Below, one piece after another: positions 15,891 through 25,435 of a DNA stretch of 64,000 nt. Source of the stretch: G963665815 sp942492065 (GTDB taxonomy: Bacteria; Cloacimonadota; Cloacimonadia; Cloacimonadales; JAIOQZ01); the NCBI GenBank assembly GCA_942492065.1, contig CALODV010000013.1, forward strand, positions 1,240,001 to 1,304,000, written 5' to 3'. A model generated the notes under the pieces. It was not told the DNA's origin. It ran no database searches and saw nothing but the letters and a program-made list of their open reading frames with translations. The first letter of the stretch is position 1, and every line of letters begins with the position of its first letter. The translations under genes and the position numbers were made by a program.

Positions 15891-17734
15891 ATGAATAATG
15901 AAAAAGGAAATCTGGCGGTGAGTGTTATACTCGGTGTTATAGCTGTATTATCCGGAATGATTCTGACAGCACTGGTAATGGGTGACAGAGTATCACTGGA
16001 AAAGAATGCAGATTCAATGCAGTCAGCACATTTTTTAAGAACTTCTCTGGACAGAGGTTCTGCCATCATGAGTAGCAATGACGATCTCAGCACAGCAACA
16101 GGGGTTTTCGAAAGGAAAATCGTAACTGACAAAGCTAAGAATAAAATATTTACTCTGAGATCAGAGATCAAGTCTACTGATGGGGATGGAAATTCTTCGG
16201 CATTTAATCTAAGCTCTTATGTAGAAGCGAACAATGGAAGGAGAACCGGATACAGAGATTTCAATCCATCGGCAAAATATGCAGAGCAGATATATCTGGT
16301 AGAGAATCTGGCTGATTTCATGATTTTTGTCGATAATAGTATCTCTGTAAATGATGATCCGGCATACTTCTGGGGAAGAAATATGCCGAATTATGGACGC
16401 ATTCATTCAAATACGGATATGGTTATTAATACTAATGATCAACACTTTACTGGTTTTAACGGTTTAGTAACATGCAGCAATGATATATTATATAGCAATG
16501 GTACTAGTTTACCTCTTGATGATCCGAACATTTTCCCGGGAGGAGTACTGACCAGAATAGCTGAAAAAGTACTACTGGAAAGAGCTGATAAATTGAGAAA
16601 TAATTCTACCTGGATCGATGATAATCAGGATTTGACATACATCTGTGTTATGGATCATGTTTATTGGAAGTGTGAAGCCCAAATAACAGATCTCCCACCG
16701 GAGACTTTTCACGTGTACATTCATTTCCACCTTATGGTCCGATTGGTGATTCACTTCTTTCCTGTCAAATTGTGCTGAAAGATACAGTATGGTCTGAACC
16801 AACTCAGCCTTCAATCAATGATGAATCAATATTTGTAAATTCTGACTTATGGATACATGGTAGTTTTGGAGGTAAACAAACCTGGGGTTGCTCAGGTGAT
16901 ATGTATCTCGTAGGGGATATTATATTGGAGAATACTGTTGTGGGTGAAGCTCCTGATGGTTATAGAATTGATGAAGAGGATTTTGACGGAAATGTTAACA
17001 CTTCTGAATATGTAGGACTGGTTTCGGAGAGTAAAATAATTATTAAGTATGCTTATAAAAATCCACTTGATTCATCAATACGCTGGGATAACTGCGGTAC
17101 TATGGGCGATACTGATACCGGAATTTACATATACGCAGCACTTGCAGCTCTGGGATCAGGCGATGGTTGGGAAGATGGCTATTTCACTTATGAATACCAG
17201 TATCCTCATCCGTCAACTCCACATGCATATGACTGGCAGAATACAGAAGAAGATTTTACATACCCGGACTTGCATTTAGGGGCTTATCCTCCAAACAATA
17301 GTTCACACAGATGGCCTTGGCCGGCAAATGGAGGTGGAGGGTTTAGTTATCCCTCAGCCTGGCAGAATATGATGTGGAGTATGGCCGGAGCACCGGATTA
17401 CCCTTGGTATAATCCGGTTTACCCATCTCCTGTCATGCATTACGAGAGAGGGTATGTTTGCTTGTTTGGTTCTGTAGCTCAGAGACGAAAAGGCTATCTG
17501 CACAGATCGGGAAGTGATCCTCTTGATACTGGTTTCTGGGATCTTGACGACCCTGCACATCCATGGTTTGGTGTGAATTGTCGAAATACTACAGGATATG
17601 GCAGGAGATATGTGTACGATTCCAGATTCATCACGAATCCACCTATAAACTTCCCTGAAGTTAGATCAAAAGCAGGGGATCGAATATTCAATAAATATGG
17701 TGTTAAGCATAAACCTGTTCCTGAAACTTTATAA
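15891..17734 (+). pseudogene. PilX/DUF4900-like paralogue 4, broken by one frameshift
   Basis: Two overlapping frames (15891-16778 and 16772-17734) together give a full-length member. Near 16719 the sequence reads GTGTACATTCATTTCC; its relatives encode Tyr-Asn-Ser-Phe-Pro here, so one A is missing. Restoring it joins FHVYNSFPPYGPIGDS and the rest of the protein. The N-terminus (MNNEKGNLAVSVI) and tail (KHKPVPETL) pair it with paralogue 5; the cassette SGSDPLDTGFWDL ... PWFGVNC matches paralogue 2. Either a recent pseudogene, an off state, or an assembly error; the otherwise intact codons favour a very recent event. AGGAG lies before the ATG. Confidence 0.8.
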
Positions 17735-17750
17735 ACTATAAGGGGGTATA

Positions 17751-19616
17751 GTGTTGAACGAAAAAGGAAATCTGGCAGCAAGTATTGTACTCAGTGTTAT
17801 CGCTGTATTATCCGGAGTGATTCTGATAGCACTGGTTATGGGTGACAGAGTTTCACTGGAAAACAATGAAGACTCGATGCAGTCAGCTCATTTTTTGCGG
17901 ACTTCTCTGAATAGATGTTCTGCTATTATGAGCTATATTGATGATTTTAGTGAAGCTGGAGGTGTTTTTGAAAGAAAAATTATTACAGACAGATCAAAGA
18001 ACAAAATCTATACATTGAGATCAGAAATAACCCCGATTAATGATAGTGAAGATCAGTCAATGTTTAATCTCAGCTCTTATGTAGAGTCTAACAACGGCAG
18101 AATAACAAGATATCAGGATATTAATCCATCTGCAAAATATGCAGAGCAGATATATGCCGTGGAAAGTCTGGCAGATTTCTTACTCTTTTATGACAGGAAT
18201 ATCTCTGTTAATGATGATGAAGTGAGAAACTGGGGAGCAGATGAGATCTGGTTTGGCCGTATTCATTCCAATACTTCCTTTCGTATTGGAACGCATGTAT
18301 TAGACGGGTATTCTTTCCCGTATTATGGGGGATTAGTAACATGCAGTTCGAATTTCACTTTTCCATATAACTATACCGGCGATTTGAATGATACAAGTAT
18401 TTTTGGTGGTGGTGCAAGAGAGAATATACCTGTAAAAGTATTACCGGAAAGAGCAGAGAAAATCAGGGATAACTCAATCTGGATTGACAACGGTCAGGAA
18501 ATAACCTATATTGAAGTCAACGATCATAATTATATAATGTGTACTGCACAGATAACAGAACTTCCCCCGGAAGCGTTCGTAGTCTATAACTCATTCCCAC
18601 CCTATAATCTGATAGGAGACTCCTTGTTTACGAATTACATTGTCTTTAAAGACACAGTATGGACAACTCCGGTGAATCGGTCTATAAATGATGAATCTGT
18701 CTTTGTGAACTCTGATTTATGGATACACGGCAATTTTGGAGGAAAACAAACCTGGGGCTGCTCAGGTGATATGTTTCTGGTTGGTGATATAACACTGGAA
18801 AACACTGTTGTGGGTGAAGCTCCAGATGGATATAGAGAATCAGAGAACGATTTTAACGGAAATGTTAACACCTCAGATTATGTAGGACTTGTTTCTGAAG
18901 GTAAAATTATCATCAAGTATGCTTACAAAAATCCTGTAGACGGTTTGATTCACTGGGATAATTGCGGAGATCATGTTGTTGAGGAATCAGGCATATACAT
19001 TTATGCAGCTCTGGCAGCTCTTGGTAAAGGTGATGGCTGGGAAGACGGTTATTTCTCTTATGAATACCACTATCCTCATCCTTCCACACCACATGCTTAC
19101 AACTGGATAAACACAGAGGAAGACTTTATGTATCCTGATCTCCATTTGGGCAAGTATCCACCTGATAATTCACAACACAGATGGCCCTGGCCTGCTAATT
19201 CAAGTCAAGGTTTTGCTTATCCAGGAAGATACAATCCGGGGAACGGTACAGGATATGTTGACTGGGCAGCGGCAGGAGCTCCGGACTACCCATGGTACAA
19301 TCCGGTATATCCAAGCGCAAAAGTCTTCTATGAAAGAGGGAACATACATTTGTTCGGGTCACTTGCTCAAAGACGACATGGATTTGTACACAGATCAGGT
19401 AATGATATTGATAATGGATTATGGGATTTGGATGATCCGACAAGTCCTATGATGGGACCTTCGACAGAACCATCCGGTTATGGAAAACGTTACCAGTATG
19501 ACAACAGGTTTCTTACTAATCCACCCATTAATTACCCTGAAGTCAGATCAAAAGCAGGAGACAGGATATTCAATAAATATGGTGTAAAGCATAAGCCTGT
19601 ACCGGAAACTATTTAA
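17751..19616 (+). CDS. PilX/DUF4900-like pilus-associated protein, paralogue 5
   Basis: 621 residues from a GTG at 17751; the TTG at 17754 is about as likely, being seven bases from AGGGGG and aligning with relatives (NEKGNLAAS). Close to paralogue 4 with 16 bases between them, so the two were probably co-transcribed. It has an insertion near PGRYNPGNGTGYVDW not seen in the others, and the DNGLWDLDDPTSP cassette of paralogue 3. It ends with KHKPVPETI and overlaps the stop of the convergent HAD gene by 4 bp. No PilV/PilW genes follow. Confidence 0.74.
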   Translation: MLNEKGNLAASIVLSVIAVLSGVILIALVMGDRVSLENNEDSMQSAHFLRTSLNRCSAIMSYIDDFSEAGGVFERKIITDRSKNKIYTLRSEITPINDSEDQSMFNLSSYVESNNGRITRYQDINPSAKYAEQIYAVESLADFLLFYDRNISVNDDEVRNWGADEIWFGRIHSNTSFRIGTHVLDGYSFPYYGGLVTCSSNFTFPYNYTGDLNDTSIFGGGARENIPVKVLPERAEKIRDNSIWIDNGQEITYIEVNDHNYIMCTAQITELPPEAFVVYNSFPPYNLIGDSLFTNYIVFKDTVWTTPVNRSINDESVFVNSDLWIHGNFGGKQTWGCSGDMFLVGDITLENTVVGEAPDGYRESENDFNGNVNTSDYVGLVSEGKIIIKYAYKNPVDGLIHWDNCGDHVVEESGIYIYAALAALGKGDGWEDGYFSYEYHYPHPSTPHAYNWINTEEDFMYPDLHLGKYPPDNSQHRWPWPANSSQGFAYPGRYNPGNGTGYVDWAAAGAPDYPWYNPVYPSAKVFYERGNIHLFGSLAQRRHGFVHRSGNDIDNGLWDLDDPTSPMMGPSTEPSGYGKRYQYDNRFLTNPPINYPEVRSKAGDRIFNKYGVKHKPVPETI

Positions 19617-20212
19617 AATGTAAATGCTTTTAGCTTACTCTTGAAATCTGCGAAGTTTTGGTATTGAATAGTATTTAATCCTATACTCTCAGCTGTCTTA
19701 ATGTTTTCCTTCTTGTCATCAATAAATAGTATTTCATCTGACTTAAATCCTGATTCTCTGATAAAATGTTGGTAATATTCAGCATCCGGTTTCATGGAGT
19801 GCATTTCATAAGACAGGAAGTATGCGTCAAATATCATGATTTCAGGAAAGTTCTGCTTAATATAGCCATAATGGAGTTCATTCGTGTTTGAGACCATAAT
19901 AAGCTTGACTTTGTCTTTGACCGACAGCAAGAAGTCAAAATAATCTTTGATGAGAGTGAAAGAACCTGACCAGATTTTCATGAAGTCCTGATATGATATT
20001 TCTCCATTGGTCATTTTACTGACTTCCTGCAGAAAATCATCTGTTGAGATATTGCCTGTTTCATATTGTCTTGCCAGACCTGATCTCAGGAACATATCCA
20101 GAACCTTATCCGGAGAGAAATTCAGAATATCAGCAAATTGTCTAATCATTCTGTTGCGATCAAAATCAATTATGACATTACCTAAATCTGAAGCTAAACA
20201 TTTTATTCTCAT
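19613..20212 (-). CDS. HAD-superfamily hydrolase, YihX-like
   Basis: 199 residues. HAD motifs: ASDLGNVIIDFDRNR with catalytic Asp9 and the DxGN form seen in YihX-type sugar phosphatases, MVSNTN (motif II), SMKPDAEYY (Lys of motif III) and EILFIDDKKENI (motif IV). A helical cap lies between motifs I and II, as in subclass IA. Likely a small phosphatase acting on a phosphorylated sugar or nucleotide; the substrate cannot be read from sequence. Monocistronic, convergent with the pilin-like locus. Confidence 0.88.
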   Translation of the reverse strand: MRIKCLASDLGNVIIDFDRNRMIRQFADILNFSPDKVLDMFLRSGLARQYETGNISTDDFLQEVSKMTNGEISYQDFMKIWSGSFTLIKDYFDFLLSVKDKVKLIMVSNTNELHYGYIKQNFPEIMIFDAYFLSYEMHSMKPDAEYYQHFIRESGFKSDEILFIDDKKENIKTAESIGLNTIQYQNFADFKSKLKAFTF

Positions 20213-20429
20213 ATTATACCTTTTGCAGATTTAATATAACAATGACATCAGACTGATCATATGTTTCACCTGATTTTAAATTATTACAATAATAATAATT
20301 CATTGTTATTCAATTATGTATGTAGATGCTTTTCACAATAAAATTTCAATTGCATAAAAACTCTGAGAGCTTATATTGTAAATGTATTTAATAATTACTT
20401 TTAACCGGCAAAAGCAATTTTGAGGAAGA

Positions 20430-21605
20430 ATGGAAAGACTTGGATTTGGTGTTATAACTCGCAATATAGACTCAGTATCTCCATATCAGGAGTTCCTGCA
20501 GAATGCAAAGCGTTTCAATCATTCAATAAACAGTCTGATTATCGCTTATAATGACTCCTGTGATGATGAAATTATTAATTCTCTGAAGTCGTATTGCCTT
20601 GTAACAACACTGAAAGTTGGCGGCTCCGGGAACTTATTAGATAAACTTGTTGATTCCGGGCTAACTGAAGAAGAAAGCAATTATCTTCTGGAGACTCCAT
20701 ATTGGGAGAAATACGGAAAAGCTGCTTACTGTAAATCAAGAAATCACGTAACTCTGCAGGCATTGTTTGAGGACATTGATGTATTGTTCAGCTTTGATAC
20801 TGATGTTTATCCCTGCATAGTGCAGGATCATATTATGGATGACATTTACAAATTCGATGAAATTGATTTTACAGGGCATCACATGAATGTTCTGGCTTCT
20901 GAGAAAGATGCTGTTGTTTCTACGGGGGATTATACAGGATACTTTATCATTCCCCACATGGATTTCTATCATTTGGACGATCTGCTTTTTGGTGTTCAGA
21001 AAGAAAACTTTGAGCATTATATACGTGAAGTTCACACACCGGTAATTCAACCGCACTATGGAGATAATGTTTCTGTTACAAATAAGATTATCGGTGGAAA
21101 TATGGCAATTGATCTTCGAAAGTTCCGCTATATACCTCCATTTTTCTCTGCAACCATGATTTATGACGATGAATGTCTGCTTGGCAGGGGAGAAGACACA
21201 CTATTCGGTCCAATAATCAATCATAACGGTGGAAAATGTTATAATGCAAATATAAAGTTATATCACAATACATTTGGGAATTTTCCGGTAGCTCCTGATA
21301 TTCAGGAACCGAAGATAAAAAACAGATTTTATTACGCCTGTACAGGCTGGCTGATCAGAAATCCTTTTTATAACTGGCTTCATAAAGATTATATGGGTGA
21401 GAATTATGAGATTAATGATGCCAGACGTTTAAAACGTTTGGTACTGGGAGCAGAAGCTGCAGCAGAATACTTCGAAGACAAACGATTTCTGAATTTACCG
21501 GACATTTTTATTCATGCAAGAGAAAATCTTAACAGGCAGATAGAGTGCTTTCACCGGATTATGGATATCTGGGATAAGCTTAAGCAAAAACTGGGAAAAA
21601 TATAA
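20430..21605 (+). CDS. Predicted GT-A type glycosyltransferase
   Basis: 391 residues, soluble. A DTD at 123-125 within VLFSFDTDVYP is a typical metal-nucleotide-sugar site of GT-A enzymes, and GGNMAIDLRKF with GRGEDTLFG (251-260) matches the acceptor/base region of family-2-like transferases. The first 60 residues fit the Rossmann half but lack the common FNEE-type opening. It starts a three-gene set of transferases (20430-24643) with gaps of 19 and 67 bases (to the ATG at 23432). The product may be a surface glycan or glycosylated pilin, the latter only because of the neighbouring locus. Confidence 0.65.
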   Translation: MERLGFGVITRNIDSVSPYQEFLQNAKRFNHSINSLIIAYNDSCDDEIINSLKSYCLVTTLKVGGSGNLLDKLVDSGLTEEESNYLLETPYWEKYGKAAYCKSRNHVTLQALFEDIDVLFSFDTDVYPCIVQDHIMDDIYKFDEIDFTGHHMNVLASEKDAVVSTGDYTGYFIIPHMDFYHLDDLLFGVQKENFEHYIREVHTPVIQPHYGDNVSVTNKIIGGNMAIDLRKFRYIPPFFSATMIYDDECLLGRGEDTLFGPIINHNGGKCYNANIKLYHNTFGNFPVAPDIQEPKIKNRFYYACTGWLIRNPFYNWLHKDYMGENYEINDARRLKRLVLGAEAAAEYFEDKRFLNLPDIFIHARENLNRQIECFHRIMDIWDKLKQKLGKI

Positions 21606-21624
21606 TCACATAAATGGAGTAGTT

Positions 21625-23364
21625 ATGAGAACTTATATGGTAATACCTACATACTGGTCAGGTCCCGACGGCAGTTGGGAGCAGGGAGATGCAATCTACG
21701 ATCATCCGACTCCTGTAAACAAAATGGGAACTCTTGGTAGAACCCTGGAGTCAATTCATAATCTCAATCATAAAGACTTTACTCTGGTAATTCTGGGAGC
21801 TGTGACAAACCAGATTTATGAAAAAGCGATGCGAGAAAACCTTATACAGATAATACGTAAGGCAAATCTACCTGTTGATACAATTCTGTTTACAGATACA
21901 TCGCTTAATAAACTCAAAGAAGTCTTTTATAAAGACCTGGATGCTCCTGATATTCTACAGCTCAGAGGTTATTCTAATATCAGAAATATGTGTCTGTTCA
22001 TTCCTTATATTCTGGATGCAGAAGTTGCAATCCTGATTGATGATGATGAAGTTTTTGAAGATCCGGACTTTCTCCTGAAATCACGCGAGTTTATAGGTAA
22101 AAGATACTATGGAAACATGATCGACGGTGTTGCCGGTTATTACCTGAATGAAGACAATCAATACTATGATAAAGTCAGTATTGTACCTTGGATGACCTAC
22201 TGGGATCGCTTTGGGCATAAGCGAGAGGCATTCGACAAGATTATCGGGTCGGAACCAAGACTGAAGCGTACACCTTTCGCATTTGGCGGGGCTATGGTTA
22301 TACACCGGAACCTTATGAGAACTGTGCCGTTTGATCCGCTTATGACGCGGGGAGAAGATACGGATTATGTAATCAGTTCCAGAATATTCGGCTTCAACTT
22401 TTATCTCGATAATAAGCTGTCTATTAAGCATCTTCCTCCTAAGAAGAACCACCCTGTCTGGAGAAGTTTCCGAGAGGATATATACAGGTTCCTTTATAAC
22501 AAGTCCAAGTTCGATAATCAGAAACCTCACAAGAACCTGCATATGGTAAAAGCTTCTGATTTCGATCCGTATCCCGGTGAGTTCATGAAGGACGATCTGG
22601 AAGATAAGATTTTCAAAACAAATATTATGCTGGCTCTGGATTATCTGACGGAAAATGAGATTGAGCATGCAAAAGAGACGATCCGGAACATCTATGTTGC
22701 CAAATATGATGCAGTCCCTCATTATGATACATTTGATAGATATCTGGAGTTCCAGAAAACCTGGAGAATACATCTGGAACATACAAAATTATTCGGTTCC
22801 ATACTCAAGGATTTGATAACTATGGAGAAGATTGTGAGTCATGATGTTTTTGAGAATGAGAAGAAAAGTTTCTTTGAAGATGGTGGACTTGATCATGATT
22901 TTGCAATTGAAAATATTGAACTGTTCAATGATTTCACCAAGAAAGAAATACGCAAGTTCTTGAAAACAAGGAATATAATTAAGTATTCCAAAGGTGATAC
23001 AGTATTCAACTGCGGAGAAGTTAACGATGCAATTTATATTATTCTTGACGGAGTTATCCAGTTATTTAAAAATAAAGGAGACAACGAACCTGTGCTTATG
23101 CTTGAAATGTCCAGAGGTGAGCATTTCAATGAGACATCAATTTTTGTTTCAGGTGAAAGAAATGTAACTGTGACAGCTAAATCAGATGCTGTGTTAATGA
23201 AAATAGATAAAGCTGAACTGCTGGCTATTTTTGAAAAGGACAAAGCTCTGGCATCTAAAGTATTGTGGAAAATAGCAAAGAAACTGGGATCCAGACTATC
23301 CGAGACAACATCAATGTATGCTAAGTCTAAAACTCAGGACTTTGATGTGTCCGATACTATGTAA
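21625..23364 (+). CDS. Glycosyltransferase fused to a cyclic-nucleotide-binding domain
   Basis: 579 residues. Residues 1-300 form a GT-A domain: VIPTYW at the start, ILIDDDEVFED at 136-146, FGGAMVIHRNLM at 220-231 and TRGEDTDY at 241-248. After a helical linker, 430-560 fold as a CRP/FNR-type sensor: IIKYSKGDTVFNCGEVNDAIYIILDG is cut here as KYSKGDTVF, IYIILDGVIQLF, EHFNETSIF and ERNVTVTAKSD. The phosphate cassette is degenerate (Asn in place of the usual Gly before Glu503), so the ligand may not be cAMP. No DNA-binding domain follows. Inference: the transferase activity is gated by a nucleotide messenger. Good RBS (TGGAG) before the ATG. Confidence 0.8.
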   Translation: MRTYMVIPTYWSGPDGSWEQGDAIYDHPTPVNKMGTLGRTLESIHNLNHKDFTLVILGAVTNQIYEKAMRENLIQIIRKANLPVDTILFTDTSLNKLKEVFYKDLDAPDILQLRGYSNIRNMCLFIPYILDAEVAILIDDDEVFEDPDFLLKSREFIGKRYYGNMIDGVAGYYLNEDNQYYDKVSIVPWMTYWDRFGHKREAFDKIIGSEPRLKRTPFAFGGAMVIHRNLMRTVPFDPLMTRGEDTDYVISSRIFGFNFYLDNKLSIKHLPPKKNHPVWRSFREDIYRFLYNKSKFDNQKPHKNLHMVKASDFDPYPGEFMKDDLEDKIFKTNIMLALDYLTENEIEHAKETIRNIYVAKYDAVPHYDTFDRYLEFQKTWRIHLEHTKLFGSILKDLITMEKIVSHDVFENEKKSFFEDGGLDHDFAIENIELFNDFTKKEIRKFLKTRNIIKYSKGDTVFNCGEVNDAIYIILDGVIQLFKNKGDNEPVLMLEMSRGEHFNETSIFVSGERNVTVTAKSDAVLMKIDKAELLAIFEKDKALASKVLWKIAKKLGSRLSETTSMYAKSKTQDFDVSDTM

Positions 23365-23431
23365 CTTAAATGTAGTGAACAGGTTCAATATATAAGGAAA
23401 GTTTTCCTCAGAAATTCAAAGGGAGTTGTAT

Positions 23432-24643
23432 ATGAAAGTATTGCTTGTTAATCACTTCCCGCTTCAGGGATCAGGCAGTGGTATTTATACAATGAATATT
23501 GCGAAAGAACTTCTTAATGAAGGTCATAAAGTACTTGTTATTGATATAGATAACAAACTGGATGTAAACGATAATTACGGATTCCTGAGAGAAACAATTA
23601 TCTGTGATGCTGAGAAAAATCAGTTCCCGGATTTGAATTTCAATTTTCCCTGCTTTACTACCCACCCTCGTAGTACTATGACCTATTACGATCTTACTCC
23701 TGCTCAGATCAGGACTTATGTATCGATTTACTGTGAGAAGGTTCAGGCAGCCGTACAGGATTTTCAACCGGATATCATTCATGCTCAGCATATCTGGATC
23801 GCACCATTTGCCGCAGCAACTACCGGACTTCCCTTTATTATCACTGCTCATGGTACAGACCTGATGGGTTTCAAGAAAGATCCGCGTTACCATCCTTATG
23901 CAATGGAAGGGATAAAAAAAGCTCATAAAGTAATTACAATATCCAAGCAGGTTCATGAAGATGTGAAAGAGTTGTATGGGGTTGGAGAAGATAAGCTTTT
24001 CCTGAATCCCAACGGTTTTGATGATTCTATTTTCCATTTCAAACAGACAGACAAAAAAGCTATGATGAAGAAATTCGGGATACTGGATAAGTTTACCAAG
24101 ATCGTCAGTTTTGTCGGGAAATTTACAGATTTCAAAGGAATTGATGTTCTGATCAATGCTGCAGACGTTGTAAGAATGAAACACCCGGAAGTAGCTTTTG
24201 CACTTGCCGGCGACGGGCTTCTCAGAAGTGATATGGAAGAGCTTGTACGAGAGCTGAAACTGGATAATATTTTCTTCCTGGGACACCAGAACCAGAACAC
24301 TATAGCAGATTTATACAGTGTTGCGGAACTCTCTGTTGTGCCGTCCAGAGTTGAGCCGTTCGGGCTTGTTGCCATAGAGGCAATGGCTTGCGGAACACCT
24401 GTTGTAGCCACTAATGCCGGAGGTTTACCGGATTTTGTGCATGATAAAGTCGGTCGAATGGTCGAAATGAACGATATACTTGGACTGGCATACGCTATTG
24501 TAGATGAAATAGAAGCCGGCACCAAGATAACCAAAGGAAGAGTAGCAGCTTTGTCCGCAATAGAGAATTACTCATGGCGAAAGACACTGCAGAATGTTGT
24601 AAAGCTGTATGAAAACGCATTAAAACAGAATAATGCAAAATAG
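23432..24643 (+). CDS. GT4 family glycosyltransferase
   Basis: 403 residues, GT-B fold. N-terminal domain: LLVNHFPLQGSGSGIYT and HAQHIWIAPFAA; C-terminal domain: FVGKFTDFKGIDVLI, ALAGDGLLRSDME and the donor-site signature EPFGLVAIEAMACGTPVVA. GGGAG six bases before the ATG at 23432 argues against the TTG at 23426, which touches the RBS. Adds a sugar from a nucleotide donor to an unknown acceptor; third gene of the transferase set. Confidence 0.9.
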   Translation: MKVLLVNHFPLQGSGSGIYTMNIAKELLNEGHKVLVIDIDNKLDVNDNYGFLRETIICDAEKNQFPDLNFNFPCFTTHPRSTMTYYDLTPAQIRTYVSIYCEKVQAAVQDFQPDIIHAQHIWIAPFAAATTGLPFIITAHGTDLMGFKKDPRYHPYAMEGIKKAHKVITISKQVHEDVKELYGVGEDKLFLNPNGFDDSIFHFKQTDKKAMMKKFGILDKFTKIVSFVGKFTDFKGIDVLINAADVVRMKHPEVAFALAGDGLLRSDMEELVRELKLDNIFFLGHQNQNTIADLYSVAELSVVPSRVEPFGLVAIEAMACGTPVVATNAGGLPDFVHDKVGRMVEMNDILGLAYAIVDEIEAGTKITKGRVAALSAIENYSWRKTLQNVVKLYENALKQNNAK

Positions 24644-24863
24644 ATTATATTAATTGGTAATATAATAGAACTTTTTTTGTTATATTTAGTGAGTGCTGAG
24701 AAATTAAAGTTGAGCAGATAGATAAATAAGTATTGAAGAAAAAAATATTGACAGAAAATCTTAAAATATTATATTTAACAATATAAAACTTAAATTTTAG
24801 AGTAAATCTCAATTATAGTTGAAAGACCCAACTAGCTCTAATGTCTCAATGTACACCCAACAA

Positions 24864-24890
24864 AAAAGAGCAGGCCCAACCTGCTCTTTT
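24864..24890 (+). terminator. Terminator of the glycosyltransferase set
   Basis: AAAAGAGCAGG, loop CCCAA, CCTGCTCTTTT: an 11-bp stem ending in T, symmetrical enough to work on both strands. Confidence 0.88.
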
Positions 24891-24987
24891 CTATTTATAC
24901 ATGCTTTTTACTAAATTTTCAGCATTATGTGTCAAATTAGTAGGTTATTATTCTATGTAAGCTATTTCATATGAGTAACTAATAGCC

Positions 24988-25025
24988 TTCATTTTCTTTG
25001 GTGTCAAAGAAAATGAGCAAAAGAG
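24988..25025. repeat. Extragenic palindromic repeat
   Basis: TTCATTTTCTTTGG, two bases, CAAAGAAAATGAG. The same palindrome, in varied form, is at 921, 30173 and 33012, always between genes. Confidence 0.6.
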
Positions 25026-25156
25026 AAAAAAAACTACCAGTGATGGTAATTAAAGAAATAGATTACAATCACTGGTTCGTCTTATTCGTTAGGGTTAAAC
25101 TGATTTTTACATTCTTGGTAAGAAAAGCAACACGTAGAACTTTGTTTTGTTTTGTC

Positions 25157-25435
25157 TTATTGTCTTGGGGTTCCATTATGATAAAAATCTATTGTTTGAC
25201 CTTCTTGACAGGCAAAATAAAATGTATCACCATTTCGAATAATCTGTGCACCAAAGTGCTTAGTGTAACCTTTACTTGGATCTCCACCCATATTTTTGTT
25301 GTCAATCTTGACTATTCCATCTTTTGTGTTGATAAGATTCTCTAGAATGGACTTCACGTCTTTCGCTTCAGCAATATTCTCATCACCATGAGCGAGAGCA
25401 CCATAAACTGCGAATTCAACTGTAATTTTTGCCAT
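25157..25435 (-). CDS. Small conserved-looking protein of unknown function
   Basis: 92 residues from the ATG at 25435, which follows GGAG with a 9-base gap; a longer start at 25507 lacks a site. The sequence is beta-rich: AKITVEFAVYGALAHGDEN, a KDVKSILENLI helix, KIDNKNMGGDP, then FGAQIIRNGDTFYFACQEG and TIDFYHNG. It faintly recalls the DnaJ-C-terminal DUF3395 layout (YGA, DV ... L, SK/NK ... GGDP ... ) but I would not assign it. A truncated second copy lies at 27390, beyond the IS element. No signal peptide. Confidence 0.7.
   Translation of the reverse strand: MAKITVEFAVYGALAHGDENIAEAKDVKSILENLINTKDGIVKIDNKNMGGDPSKGYTKHFGAQIIRNGDTFYFACQEGQTIDFYHNGTPRQ

Larger units (their letters stand above)
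24644..25156. other. Gene-poor gap with terminator and palindromic repeat
   Basis: Very AT-rich from 24650 to 24840 with no recognisable gene. It holds the terminator at 24864 and a copy of the TTCATTTTCTTTGG palindrome at 24988-25025. A frame from 24998 on the plus strand crosses the real minus-strand gene and is not coding-like. Confidence 0.5.

Noticed and set aside
22081..22782. Long minus-strand frame within the cNMP-fused glycosyltransferase gene
   Set aside because: Shadow of the coding strand; no start site and no domain.
23471..24534. Two long minus-strand frames within the GT4 gene
   Set aside because: Both are antisense shadows of a strongly conserved glycosyltransferase.
24998..25345. 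Plus-strand frame across the palindromic repeat
   Set aside because: It starts in an extragenic repeat and continues antisense to the small gene at 25157.
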